This document shows positions 11,872 through 20,321 of a stretch of 64,000 nt of DNA, piece by piece. This DNA comes from Loktanella sp. M215 (GTDB taxonomy: Bacteria; Pseudomonadota; Alphaproteobacteria; Rhodobacterales; Rhodobacteraceae), in the NCBI RefSeq assembly GCF_021735925.1, contig NZ_WMEA01000001.1, forward strand, positions 1,270,001 to 1,334,000, read 5' to 3'. Under the pieces are notes generated by a model that was not told the origin of the DNA, searched no databases, and was given only the letters and a program-made list of their open reading frames with translations. How positions within the stretch are numbered: position 1 is the first letter of the stretch; each line of letters begins with the position of its first letter. The translations under genes and the position numbers were made by a program.

Positions 11872-12673
11872 AACCGTAAATCTCCTTTTGTGCTGCCGTG
11901 GCGAGTACTTGATCGCACACTAGTTCGCTCAGGCCGCCGAGTACAACGTGATCTTGTGGGCCGTTGGGATGTGGTTCCGTCTTTCCGCCAGGTTTCCATA
12001 AGTCGCGAACGCTTCTGTAGCCCGGATGGAAAACAGTAACAGACCGAATATTTCTCATCGCCTTCCCGATCAGGATATATCCTATGTATTCGAGCTTAGT
12101 TCCGAAGGGGGGCGCACTTCCCCACATGTCATCCCAAAAGGACGGTAGACCAAGGCGGCATGGGAGTGGCTGTGGGTTGTTGATGAACATGTCTTCAACC
12201 GTGACTCCTGAGTCGGGCAAAAATATGAAGCAAACCGTCCCCGTTAAACTGACTGGTTTTGAGGAGTGGCCAGCTCCGAGGAGCTGGCGTTTGGCCCAGT
12301 TTTCGGCTAGTGTGACTTGTTGCTTAGTGGCCGCAGGAGCAAGGCCAGATAGGATTCTAAGATTTTTCTTAACAAGATCAATGGGATCTCGTGTGATGAT
12401 CTGTAACCGGTCACCCCAATCTTCAAATACTTTCACATGGCCGTAGGTGTCGTTTGGCTTGCCTGTTAGAGGCTGTCCCAAATGTAGTTTGGTCCAACTG
12501 AACTCATCGAATCTGTTTTCAACCGATTTGTCGTCAAGTCGGCCTAATTCAGCAGTGCATCCGTCGCATGCGGCTATCGCATCACGCTTTGCGGCCATTT
12601 CGATGGTAGGGTCAGCTTCGATTTTTGTATAAACGGCCATGTTCATAAAGTTTGGCTTCGGAGGTAAGGACAC
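11855..12673 (-). CDS. Unknown protein, first gene of KaiC-like operon
   Basis: 272 residues from a GTG start, or 263 from the ATG at 12646; neither has a clear Shine-Dalgarno. I do not recognise the family. Visible features are a CDGC pair near residue 36, a mixed alpha/beta core with hydrophobic strands (VCFIFLPDSGV, YIGYILIGKAM, SVTVFHPGY) and many aromatic and proline residues. It is soluble. It heads the operon and faces the methyltransferase across a 220-bp divergent promoter region, so both units could be switched together. Confidence 0.72.
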   Translation of the reverse strand: MSLPPKPNFMNMAVYTKIEADPTIEMAAKRDAIAACDGCTAELGRLDDKSVENRFDEFSWTKLHLGQPLTGKPNDTYGHVKVFEDWGDRLQIITRDPIDLVKKNLRILSGLAPAATKQQVTLAENWAKRQLLGAGHSSKPVSLTGTVCFIFLPDSGVTVEDMFINNPQPLPCRLGLPSFWDDMWGSAPPFGTKLEYIGYILIGKAMRNIRSVTVFHPGYRSVRDLWKPGGKTEPHPNGPQDHVVLGGLSELVCDQVLATAAQKEIYGFEVRY

Positions 12674-12848
12674 TAAATGCTCATTTTTGAAATTTTATGA
12701 ATGTATTCAAACGTGCATCGACATCGGTCCGGAGGTCAAGTTTTTTGGCTGCGCTTCGTACTGTTCGTCTATCATCTGATCACGCTGCGTCACACTGACT
12801 CTTAACTTCACGTAACCGCATGTCTGCCGCCGAGTTGTCATTACGTTC

Positions 12849-12877
12849 TTGATAGGTAGTGCAGTTTTTGGTCTAAA
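12849..12877 (+). promoter_or_regulatory. Possible sigma-70-type promoter for the methyltransferase gene
   Basis: TTGATA (12849-12854), a 17-nt spacer, then TCTAAA (12872-12877). The initiation point would be only about a dozen bases before the ATG at 12896, giving a very short leader. It lies in the divergent region 12674-12895, which holds no other reading frame. Confidence 0.35.
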
Positions 12878-12895
12878 CGTGCCACTGGATTGAGG

Positions 12896-14119
12896 ATGCG
12901 AAAAGTGCTGAATAGGTTATCTGCCCGATCCAACGCACGGAAGTCGTTAGAACTCTTCGCCGGAGCTGGTGGACTTGGGATCGGGTTGGCGAGTGCAGGT
13001 TTCGTGCCTCAGTTAGTTGTAGAGCATGATAAATGGTGTTGCGACACTCTTCGGGACAACCATGGCGCATTATGCGGTGAACAAAAAGGTGATGAACTAC
13101 CTTGGCGGGTAGTTCAGGATGATGTTCGGCAGGTGAGCTTCGTCCAGTATGAAGGCAAAATAGATCTTGTTAGCGGTGGACCACCCTGTCAGCCGTTTTC
13201 TTTGGGCGGGCAGCATCGAGCGTTTGATGACGCGCGAGACATGTTTCCCCAAGCTATTCGTGCAGTGCGAGAAACACGGCCTCGGGCATTCATTTTTGAG
13301 AATGTCAAGGGGCTGACGCGATCTGCTTTTCTGCCGTATTTCGAATATGTAAAGCTGCAGTTAGAACACCCAGGAATGACTAGTAAGCCTTCAGAATCGT
13401 GGCAGGAGCATCTTCGGCGTCTTGAGCAACATCACACCTCCACACATCGTCCCGATCTTCACTATCAGGTGGTAACGAAACTATTAAACTCTGCAAACTA
13501 CGGGGTGCCACAGCGGCGTGAACGTGTGATTTTCGTCGGTTTCCGAGATGATGTCGATGCTAGGTGGTCTTTTGCCCAAGGTGACAACACACAAGAAGCA
13601 CTTGTTTGGGACCAACTTTTTGGAACCTATTGGGATCGTCATAGAGTCGCAAAATCAGCTCGCGTGCTGGAGGGACGCGCTCTTCAACTATCGCGACGGC
13701 TCTCAAGGGACGAAAAGCCTAGTAGTTCACCTTGGCGAACAACGCGCGACGCAATCTGCAATTTGTCGGAACCAGCAAAATCTGAGACTTCATCTTCAAT
13801 TTTGAATCACCGATATCAGCCGAACGCGCGGATTTATCCCGGTCATACGGGTAGCTACATTGATGAGCCGTCTAAGACTCTTAAAGCAGGTGTGCATGGC
13901 GTCCCGGGTGGAGAGAACATGCTTCGTCGAGCTGATGGATCAGTTCGGTATTTTACGGTTCGCGAGGCCGCTCGAATTCAGACGTTCCCAGATGCTTACA
14001 AATTTCATGGCGCTTGGTCAGAATGCATGAGGCAACTCGGCAATGCCGTTCCGGCCGAACTCGCTAGACTGGTCGGTAAGAGCGTAGCCGCACGGCTAGA
14101 TGATTCTGAGTTAGCGTGA
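12896..14119 (+). CDS. DNA (cytosine-5-)-methyltransferase of a type II R-M system
   Basis: All hallmark C5-methylase motifs are present. Counting from the ATG: motif I FAGAGGLG (~21-28), motif IV GGPPCQPFS with the catalytic cysteine at ~98, motif VI ENV (~135-137), motif VIII QRRERV (~206-211), a target-recognition stretch between ~215 and 350, motif IX and motif X QLGNAVP (~380-386). Length (407) is normal. A TTG six bases upstream is an alternative start. Its stop overlaps the restriction gene as TGATG. It modifies the site cut by that enzyme and protects the host. No controller protein gene is visible. Confidence 0.95.
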   Translation: MRKVLNRLSARSNARKSLELFAGAGGLGIGLASAGFVPQLVVEHDKWCCDTLRDNHGALCGEQKGDELPWRVVQDDVRQVSFVQYEGKIDLVSGGPPCQPFSLGGQHRAFDDARDMFPQAIRAVRETRPRAFIFENVKGLTRSAFLPYFEYVKLQLEHPGMTSKPSESWQEHLRRLEQHHTSTHRPDLHYQVVTKLLNSANYGVPQRRERVIFVGFRDDVDARWSFAQGDNTQEALVWDQLFGTYWDRHRVAKSARVLEGRALQLSRRLSRDEKPSSSPWRTTRDAICNLSEPAKSETSSSILNHRYQPNARIYPGHTGSYIDEPSKTLKAGVHGVPGGENMLRRADGSVRYFTVREAARIQTFPDAYKFHGAWSECMRQLGNAVPAELARLVGKSVAARLDDSELA

Positions 14120-14949
14120 TGGTGCGTCAACCTGAGCTTCGAGCCACGTACGAGATTGCTTCCAGCTTGAGTGAATTTGCAAAAGTAATTCGCAGCGCGG
14201 ATATGAATGACTATTTAAAGAAAAAAATTCTTGACGCAATTGGAGAAATGAAATTCGGTTTAGAGCAGCTTGAGAGAGATGTTGATGCTATACGTATGCC
14301 AAATTCATTTTTTGATCCATCAGAACCAAGGCTAATCGGACATTTCGTGGCTCTGGCCTTGATTTCTCAAGAGAGAGTGCGCTTAAGCGCGATCGAGCCG
14401 ACTTATGGTTCTGGCGTCTATGCCATTTACTATACAGGCAATGAAGAAATTTACGCCTCGATTTCAGCAACCGAGACGCCTATTTACGTCGGAAAAGCGG
14501 ATCCTCCAGTTGGCGCTAAATCGATTGTCGAACAGGAGACGAGGCTTTACAGGCGGTTAAATGAACATCGTAAGAGTATTGATAAAGTTTCTGGGATAGA
14601 TGTGGCAGATTTTGAATGCCGTGCTTTAGCCGTTCAGAGTGGATATCAGACTGCGGCGGAAAGTTATCTGATAGATTTGTTTCGGCCTATATGGAACAAC
14701 GAAACTCGAATTCTATTCGGTCTCGGCAAGCATGGTGACGCAGCAACGACGAGAGCAAATAATAAATCGCCATGGGATACCATCCACCCCGGTCGAACTT
14801 GGGCGATGGGCAATCGCGAAGCAAGGGGAACTGAGGATATTTTGCTTGAAGTCGCGCGGCATTTTAGATTGACTAAAGTGTTCCAATCATCTGAAGACGT
14901 GTTTTCTGCCTTTGCCGAAGGAATCCGTATGGCTGACCGGCTTAAATGA
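14119..14949 (+). CDS. GIY-YIG restriction endonuclease, Eco29kI-like
   Basis: 276 residues. The GIY-YIG core is visible: GVYAIYY (~99-105), PIYVGKA with the catalytic tyrosine (~123), R and H four apart in RRLNEHR (~146 and ~150), E in AAESYLID (~181) and N twelve residues later (~193). This order and the R-H and E-N spacings match Eco29kI-type enzymes as I recall them. Family members cut CCGCGG, so that is the likely target, by inference only. Translation is coupled to the methyltransferase (TGATG). The base composition is much more AT-rich than the core genes, pointing to horizontal transfer. Confidence 0.85.
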   Translation: MVRQPELRATYEIASSLSEFAKVIRSADMNDYLKKKILDAIGEMKFGLEQLERDVDAIRMPNSFFDPSEPRLIGHFVALALISQERVRLSAIEPTYGSGVYAIYYTGNEEIYASISATETPIYVGKADPPVGAKSIVEQETRLYRRLNEHRKSIDKVSGIDVADFECRALAVQSGYQTAAESYLIDLFRPIWNNETRILFGLGKHGDAATTRANNKSPWDTIHPGRTWAMGNREARGTEDILLEVARHFRLTKVFQSSEDVFSAFAEGIRMADRLK

Positions 14950-15198
14950 AAACTATACCGTCATCGGATCAGACTTCAAATTTTATCTTCAAAGCGCTAC
15001 CAATTTTAGATTTATATGAATAACCAGATCAGTTCGTAATTGTTTCGTTTGAGCGTTCTTGCATGTCTAGATGAGGCCCAATTTACAATGAATACAAAGC
15101 CATGGTTCGATCTATTTTTGAGTAGTGGATTGGGGTTTTTTCTTGGTATGATTGCTTCTTATGTCGTTTGGTGGGTCAATTATCATAAGATTATTCCA

Positions 15199-16322
15199 GG
15201 GAATGTCAGCAGATCGTGTTGGTAAAGCTTCGTTAGGAGGTGATCGGGCCAATGTTGCTTGGCCCCGGACCCGCTGGAGAAGCCGATGCCCGCGACCGAT
15301 ACATCTGCGCGCCTGCTCGACCGTTTGCTAAGATCTATTTCAAATCTGCCTCCTGCGCAAATCGCCAAGGCAGAGGCTGCGCTCGCCACCGCCCGCAGAC
15401 GCGCCGAGGCCGTGGTCGAGATCGACGCCGTCGGCGAGGAACGGGCTTGCCCGGATTGCGGTGGTAAGCATCGCTCCCGCTGGGGCACGACCCGAACTGG
15501 TGCGCAGCGCTGGCGGTGTGGCGATTGCGATCGGACCTGGACCGGCCGGACTGGCACCCCGCTTGCCCGCGTCCACCGCCCCGGCCTGTTCATCGAGGTG
15601 GCGCGCAACATGCTCGACCCCGACGATGCGCCGCTCTCGTGCCGAAAGCTCGGCCGCCGTCTGGGCGTCTCCCGGGATACTGTCTGGCGCTGGCGGATGC
15701 TGGTTCTGGACCAGCTCAAGACCGTCGCACCCGATGTGCTTTCTGGTATTATCGAGACCGATGATACGGCGCAGCGTGAGAGCCGTAAGGGCTCCCGGGA
15801 GTGGGTGCGCCACCAGCGCGATTCCTCGCAGCCCAAGCCACCTCGTCTGCGTTGGTATGAATATCCGAAGCGCAGACCACCGCAGGCCATCGCCAAGGCG
15901 TATGAGGAGCCGATACTGGGCGTCGTTGACCGTGCCGGTCGCGCAAGCTTCCAGCACATCGTCAACAAGCGCCAGCCGGCGATCGACGCTGCGCTCGTGC
16001 CCCAGGTGGCACCCGACGCGATGGTGCTATTCGACGGCGCGCCGCAATATGAAGCTATCGCGAAAAGCCGCGGGATTTCCTACCACGTTCTCATCGCAGG
16101 CAGGCGAGGTCGTCACACGCCGAAGGCTTATCACCTCAACACCGTGAACTCCCTCCACGCCCAATGGGAGGAGTTCATCCCGCTATGGCGTGGTCCGGCG
16201 ACTAAGTATCTCGATGGCTACGCGCGGTGGCTGGTGGCGCGCAGGTGGGCCGATCCAGTGTCGTTGTTCCGAGCGATCATCACCTGACCAGAGGATCGCC
16301 AACACGATCTGCTGACATTCCC
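15199..16322 (+). mobile_element. IS1595-family insertion sequence, 1,124 bp
   Basis: Perfect 24-bp terminal inverted repeats beginning GGGAATGTCAGCAGATCG (15199-15222 and 16299-16322). It is flanked by identical 8-bp target duplications TTATTCCA (15191-15198 and 16323-16330), the length typical of this family. The single transposase gene is intact, so the insertion looks recent. Confidence 0.95.
15286..16287 (+). CDS. IS1595-family transposase
   Basis: 333 residues from the ATG that follows GGAGAAG. It has an N-terminal zinc ribbon (CPDCGG ... CGDC, ~49-76), a helix-turn-helix (SCRKLGRRLGVSRDTVWRWR) and the ISXO2-like DDE nuclease fold. Acidic candidates are IIETDDT, VLFDGAPQ and the NTVNSLH region. 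It is not GC-matched to the surrounding AT-rich island, as expected for a later arrival. A TTG at 15259 would add 9 residues but lacks a ribosome binding site. Confidence 0.93.
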   Translation: MPATDTSARLLDRLLRSISNLPPAQIAKAEAALATARRRAEAVVEIDAVGEERACPDCGGKHRSRWGTTRTGAQRWRCGDCDRTWTGRTGTPLARVHRPGLFIEVARNMLDPDDAPLSCRKLGRRLGVSRDTVWRWRMLVLDQLKTVAPDVLSGIIETDDTAQRESRKGSREWVRHQRDSSQPKPPRLRWYEYPKRRPPQAIAKAYEEPILGVVDRAGRASFQHIVNKRQPAIDAALVPQVAPDAMVLFDGAPQYEAIAKSRGISYHVLIAGRRGRHTPKAYHLNTVNSLHAQWEEFIPLWRGPATKYLDGYARWLVARRWADPVSLFRAIIT

Positions 16323-16834
16323 TTATTCCAAGTGTAATTTTCTCGGTGGAGATTGCCAGAAGGCAATTGTATGCGGGGGACAGTTTCTATCAAATTGCGT
16401 TTAAAAACTCGGGAACGCGAAAAATGGTAGATATAGACATAATGGTTAGGATTGGAATAAAGGGATTTAAGGGCGCAACGGGGTGGGGTTATCACGCTAT
16501 TAGGACGAACGCCTCCAAAGTTCCTGATTTGAGCTCTGGAGATGAAAGTAGGAGATTGGTTCGAGTTTTTGACACCCGGGATCCAGTTGAATTCATTGAT
16601 GTGCCTTCGAAGTCAATTAGAGATGCAATCAGCCACTGCAAGTCGCTGTAAGAAATTCTCGACTTGGGGGAGGATTCTACAGTACAGATACATGTATTTG
16701 GCTATGATGAGTTTAGTGGAACTCGCCGTCACATCCCTTCAAAAAAGTACCGTAGGCGTGATATACGGAAGGGAAGGTTCAAGGATCTAAGCGTGGTGCA
16801 AGACTATAAGGTGGATAAATATATCTCTCCATGA

Positions 16835-17057
16835 GGCGGCACGTTGGGAAAAACCTAACTTGCCGAAGTGATCTGTATTTGGGCTTGGCAATCAGCTAAG
16901 ATATCAGTCCGCATGTGCCAATGATAATCAAGAAGTTTCGCATGCAGGACTTAGTAGGGACAGCACACAAAATTTACATTGTCTTCCGATATTCGTCGCG
17001 ATTTGGATCTTCAATTTGCGAAGCACTTTAGTGTCGTTCGATAGTGCTGGCTGCCCC
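16835..17057. other. Non-coding right end of the island
   Basis: AT-rich DNA without a supported reading frame between the broken membrane protein gene and the right attachment repeat. I see no RNA gene or strong repeat in it. Confidence 0.5.
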
Positions 17058-17069
17058 CTCCCGCAACCA
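17058..17069 (+). repeat. Island attachment repeat, right copy (attR core)
   Basis: CTCCCGCAACCA repeats the 3' end of tRNA-fMet (3219-3230) in the same orientation. The following sequence, ending in a strong terminator, fits the original downstream region of the tRNA. The distance between repeats gives an island of about 13.84 kb. Confidence 0.7.
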
Positions 17070-17097
17070 AAAATACACGTGATATCAAAGACATAAA

Positions 17098-17123
17098 GGC
17101 CGAGCGTTTCGCTCGGCTTTTGT
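17098..17123 (+). terminator. Rho-independent terminator, probably the original tRNA-fMet terminator
   Basis: GCCGAGC-GTTTC-GCTCGGC followed by TTTTGTC, 29 nt after the right attachment repeat. The distance suits termination of the rRNA/tRNA operon before the island inserted. Confidence 0.85.
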
Positions 17124-17301
17124 CGTTGGCGTCTTGCATCAACGCCACATCAACACCGCAGAAGTAAAACCGCACCAGCAGGCATAAGCTGACAGCGGCA
17201 GGCAGCCGCGCTCAAAGAAGCTGTCTCGCCGTCACCCAGAGCCAATCACCGCCTTGTACCGTTGATCGCTTTGCATCTGGCCCCACGAAAAATCCCGTGG
17301 C

Positions 17302-18640
17302 TGAGCTGCTGCCGGTTTTGTGGACACGAAGATAAGATCGTGACCATTGAACTGGAGAGTGGATATGACGAGACGGAAGTTTAGCCGCGAGTTCAAGATC
17401 GAGGCGGTAAGGCTGGTGACCGAGCGAGGCGTTGCGGTCGCTCAGGCGTGCCGGGACCTGGATCTTGCGGAGAGCGTGCTGCGTCGCTGGATGCGGGAAT
17501 TGATGGGAGCGCCTGTTGCGGCGTTTCCCGGCAATGGCTTGCAACGCGCAGAATTGGCCGAGATTGCGACCCTGAAGAAAGAGGTCGCCAAGCTCAAGGC
17601 GGAGCGTGACATCCTAAAAAAAGGCGGCAGCTTACTTCGCGCGGGAAGCGACATGACGTTCGCTTACGTGGCAAAGCATCGGCACATTTGGCCGGTCAGC
17701 TGGATGTGCGCGGTGCTGGGCGTCTCCCGATCCGGCTTTCATGCCTGGCTCAGAAGGCCGATAAGCGAACGCGCGGCTCAGGATGCAAAGCTCGTCCAGT
17801 CGATCGACAAGAGCTTCAAGGCCAGCGATCGCACCTATGGCGCCCGCCGGGTCTGGCGTGACGTTCTGGAAGAAGGTCTCGCATGTGGACTGCACCGGAT
17901 CGAACGCTTGATGCGGCTAAATGCAATGAGAGCGCGGCCCAAACGCCGCGGGAACCCGAAGGATGACGGCGAGCGGTCGGTCATCGCCGACAACATCCTT
18001 GACCGCGACTTCACAGCAGACCGGCCGAACCAGAAGTGGCTTGCCGACTTCACCTACATCTGGACCGCAGAGGGCTGGCTCTACGTGGCGGTCGTGCTGG
18101 ACCTGTTCTCCAGGGTTCGCCATTGTGCTTGAACCAATGGCGCATCAATGGCTCACCGTCGGCTGGTCCATGAAGGCGGAACGGGATGCTTCACTGGTCA
18201 TGGATGCGCTGATCCCTCTCATGGTTTGCCAGTCATTCCACCGGAATGACCTGCAAACCACTGCCGGGCAGCGGATGGCCGTCTGGCGGCGCGGAAAGGC
18301 TGACGCGCTGCTCCATCACTCAGACCAAGGATCGCAATATACCAGTGAGCAGTTTCAGCGCCTGCTGCTGGACAACGGCATCATTTGCCGGGTGAGCCGT
18401 GCGGGCAATGTGTGGGACAACTCAGCAATGGAGAGCTTCTTCTCGTCGCTGAAGATCGAACGGACAGCCCGCAAGGTCTACCGCACCCGTGACGCGGCAC
18501 GCGCCGACGTGTTCGACTACATCGAGCGCTTTTACAATCCGAGGCGACGGCATTCGAAGCTGGGCTATCTCAGCCCTATGGCGTTCGAGGACCGAGCTAT
18601 GCAAACCTAACCCGGTGTCCACGAAACCGGCAGCAGCTCA
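17302..18640 (+). mobile_element. IS3-family element, degenerate, 1,339 bp
   Basis: Terminal inverted repeats TGAGCTGCTGCCGGTTT at both ends differ at one position in the first 25 bases. A 3-bp direct repeat GGC flanks it (17299-17301 and 18641-18643), the usual IS3 target duplication size. Its transposase is broken by palindromic insertions, so it is no longer autonomous. It sits between the island's right end and the sox cluster. Confidence 0.9.
17365..18610 (+). pseudogene. IS3-family transposase OrfAB, frameshifted
   Basis: It starts with an OrfA-type HTH (TRRKFSREFKIEAVRLV) and leucine-zipper region, and continues in the same frame into OrfB without needing a frameshift. The rve domain begins (KWLADFTYIW), then the frame ends at 18130-18132 right after LDLFSR. 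Coding resumes in another frame (VGWSMKAERDASL, SDQGSQYTSEQF, ESFFSSLKIE) to 18610. The switch coincides with a palindromic insertion near 18114-18142. A second palindromic insertion near 18212-18275 adds about 20 in-frame residues before MAVWRRGKAD. The start follows GGAG. Confidence 0.88.
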
Positions 18641-18700
18641 GGCTTCGAACCATCCGTGGAGGTGCTGACTGCTTTCGGTGAGACGCCTACCGCGTCGCGC

Positions 18701-19048
18701 TTAATTTTGACCGCAGAACAGGTCGTAAACGAGATCAATCACTTGGCGCGACCGGTCGTCGGCGAGGCTGTAATAGATGGCTTTGCCGTCGCGACGCGGC
18801 ACGACGAATCCTTCAAGGCGCAGACGCGACAGTTGCTGCGAGACGGCGGCTTGACGGGCTGAGAGCAGATTTTCCAACTCTGTCACCGACTTCTCGCCGC
18901 TGGCGAGATGGCATAGGATCATCAGCCTCCCTTCGTGGCTGATGGCCTTGAGGAAGTTTGCGGCATCTGTGGCGTTCTTCATCATCTTGTCGAGATCTTC
19001 GGCACAGATGCTGTCGTCGATGATTGGAATACCCACGTGTCTGCCCAT
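18701..19048 (-). CDS. soxR: ArsR-family sulfide/persulfide-responsive regulator SoxR (SqrR type)
   Basis: 115 residues with a winged-helix domain (SVTELENLLSARQAAVSQQLSRLRLEG, RRDGKAIYY wing). Cysteines at ~46 (LMILCHLASGE) and ~112 (LFCGQN) match the pair that SqrR/SoxR proteins use to form a tetrasulfide with reactive sulfur. The reduced repressor binds ATTC-N8-GAAT, and four such sites occur in this locus. It is cotranscribed with soxS and divergent from soxVW, as in Paracoccus. An in-frame start at 19132 would overlap soxS by 23 nt; 19048 fits the family length better. Confidence 0.88.
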   Translation of the reverse strand: MGRHVGIPIIDDSICAEDLDKMMKNATDAANFLKAISHEGRLMILCHLASGEKSVTELENLLSARQAAVSQQLSRLRLEGFVVPRRDGKAIYYSLADDRSRQVIDLVYDLFCGQN

Positions 19049-19109
19049 GATTTCAAGTCCATCTTCCTGTAAACGACCCTTAACGGATCGCAAGCCGGGC
19101 GTCATGCGC

Positions 19110-19490
19110 CTAATTGTCTCCGACGCTTTCAACCTTGGCCAGCATTTCGTCCAGAAGCGGCCAGAAAAAATCCGGCCCGGGATAGCCTTCCATCCTGTCC
19201 ACCTCGGTCCCCTCTACCACCAGCACGAAGGTCGGGGTAAACACGGCAGGGCGGGCCAGCGTCAGGTCGTCGGGCACCGGCGCGTGCAGGTCGATCCGGC
19301 GCAAGGGCGCGCGGGCGGCCTCTGGCGTTTTGGGATAGATCGGCGCGATTTCTGCATTCCAGCGGGCGCACCACTGGCAGCCCGGTTGTTCGATCATCAC
19401 CAGTTCCATCTGCGGCACGGCGTCCTGTGCCGCAGCCACCTGGCCGCACAGCAGGCCAAGGGCGAACAGGGCAGGGCGCAGGCTGATCAT
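19110..19490 (-). CDS. soxS: Periplasmic thioredoxin SoxS
   Basis: 126 residues with a cleavable signal peptide (MISLRPALFALGLLCGQVAAAQ) and a thioredoxin-like redox pair PGCQWCARW (C38, C41). It is known to reactivate the SoxY carrier by reducing blocked cysteines, with electrons from SoxV. The start follows TGAGG at good spacing; the frame upstream would lack a signal peptide. It precedes soxR in the same minus-strand unit and diverges from soxV across an operator. Confidence 0.88.
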   Translation of the reverse strand: MISLRPALFALGLLCGQVAAAQDAVPQMELVMIEQPGCQWCARWNAEIAPIYPKTPEAARAPLRRIDLHAPVPDDLTLARPAVFTPTFVLVVEGTEVDRMEGYPGPDFFWPLLDEMLAKVESVGDN

Positions 19491-19538
19491 GTGCGGAACC
19501 TCAGGGGATGATTGACGCGGCAACTTACACTCATCATA

Positions 19539-19554
19539 ATTTGAATATGTGAAT
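19539..19554. promoter_or_regulatory. SoxR/SqrR operator between soxS and soxV
   Basis: ATTTGAATATGTGAAT matches ATTC-N8-GAAT with one mismatch in the left half. It lies 19 nt before the soxV start and 49 nt before soxS, so it can control both. A larger inverted repeat TTGAAT-N9-ATTCAA (19541-19561) overlaps it. Confidence 0.65.
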
Positions 19555-19572
19555 AATTCAAGGAACGGCTGC

Positions 19573-20310
19573 GTGTTCGACATGACCTATCTGGGCGCGG
19601 CCTTTGCGGGGTTGCTGTCGTTCTTCACCCCCTGCATCCTGCCGATGGTGCCGTTTTACCTGTGCTACATGGCCGGGATCTCGATGTCGGAGCTGCGCGG
19701 CGACGATGCCATCGCACCGGGGGCGCAGGGGCGGCTGGTGGTGCAGGCCATCTTCTTTGCGCTGGGGGTCACCACGATCTTCATGCTGCTGGGCATGGGG
19801 GCGACGGCGGTGGGGCAGGCGTTCGGGCAGTGGAAGCAACCGCTGTCCTATGTGGCCGCCGCCATCCTGTTCGTCTTCGGGCTTCACTTTCTTGGCGTGA
19901 TCCGCGTGCCGTTTCTGTACCGAGAGGCGAGGGTCGAAAGCACCGTGGCGCCGACAACCGTCGTGGGGGCCTATGTGATGGGCCTTGCCTTCGGTTTCGG
20001 CTGGACGCCCTGCGTCGGCCCGGCACTCGCGGCGATTCTGATGATCGCGTCCGGCATGGGTGATATCTGGCGTGGTGCGCTGTTGCTGGCGGTATACGGT
20101 CTGGGGATGACCGCACCCTTCGTCGTGGCCGCCCTGTTCGCCAAACCCTTCCTGGGCTGGGTCCAGCGCCACCGCAGCGCCATGGGCTATGTCGAAAAGG
20201 CGATGGGCGGTATGCTGATCCTGTTCGCCATCCTGATCGTCACCAATTCCGTCAACGTCATCGCCCAGTGGATGATCGACACCATTCCCGGTGTCGGATC
20301 GCTGGGGTAG
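19573..20310 (+). CDS. soxV: SoxV, CcdA/DsbD-type membrane electron transporter
   Basis: 245 residues with six predicted membrane helices. The two family cysteines are in TPCILP (C21) and WTPCVGP (C147). SoxV carries electrons from cytoplasmic thioredoxin across the membrane to SoxW and SoxS. A GTG start is chosen because AGGAA lies 8 nt upstream; the next in-frame ATG is three codons later. soxW follows 11 nt after the stop. Confidence 0.93.
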   Translation: MFDMTYLGAAFAGLLSFFTPCILPMVPFYLCYMAGISMSELRGDDAIAPGAQGRLVVQAIFFALGVTTIFMLLGMGATAVGQAFGQWKQPLSYVAAAILFVFGLHFLGVIRVPFLYREARVESTVAPTTVVGAYVMGLAFGFGWTPCVGPALAAILMIASGMGDIWRGALLLAVYGLGMTAPFVVAALFAKPFLGWVQRHRSAMGYVEKAMGGMLILFAILIVTNSVNVIAQWMIDTIPGVGSLG

Positions 20311-20321
20311 GGAGGTCCAAA

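Larger units (their letters stand above)
15088..16834 (+). pseudogene. Single-pass membrane protein gene split by an IS1595-type element
   Basis: Removing the IS (15199-16322) and one 8-bp duplication joins both halves in frame. The joined product starts MNTKPWFDLF with a transmembrane helix (~12-33) and continues into a soluble beta-rich domain (VEIARRQLYAGDSFYQIAF, later VRVFDTRDPVEFIDVP). The joined frame meets TAA at 16649-16651 (codon 144), yet stays open for 60 more plausible basic codons to TGA at 16832-16834. So there may be a second nonsense lesion, or the intact protein was 143 residues. The topology (helix plus cytosolic or periplasmic beta domain) resembles membrane accessory proteins of defence islands, but I cannot name it. 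Confidence 0.7.

Noticed and set aside
15240..15467. Strong AGGAGG at 15236 feeding an alternative IS1595 frame
   Set aside because: The ATG it serves is out of frame with the transposase and encodes nothing recognisable. The transposase ATG at 15286 has its own GGAG.
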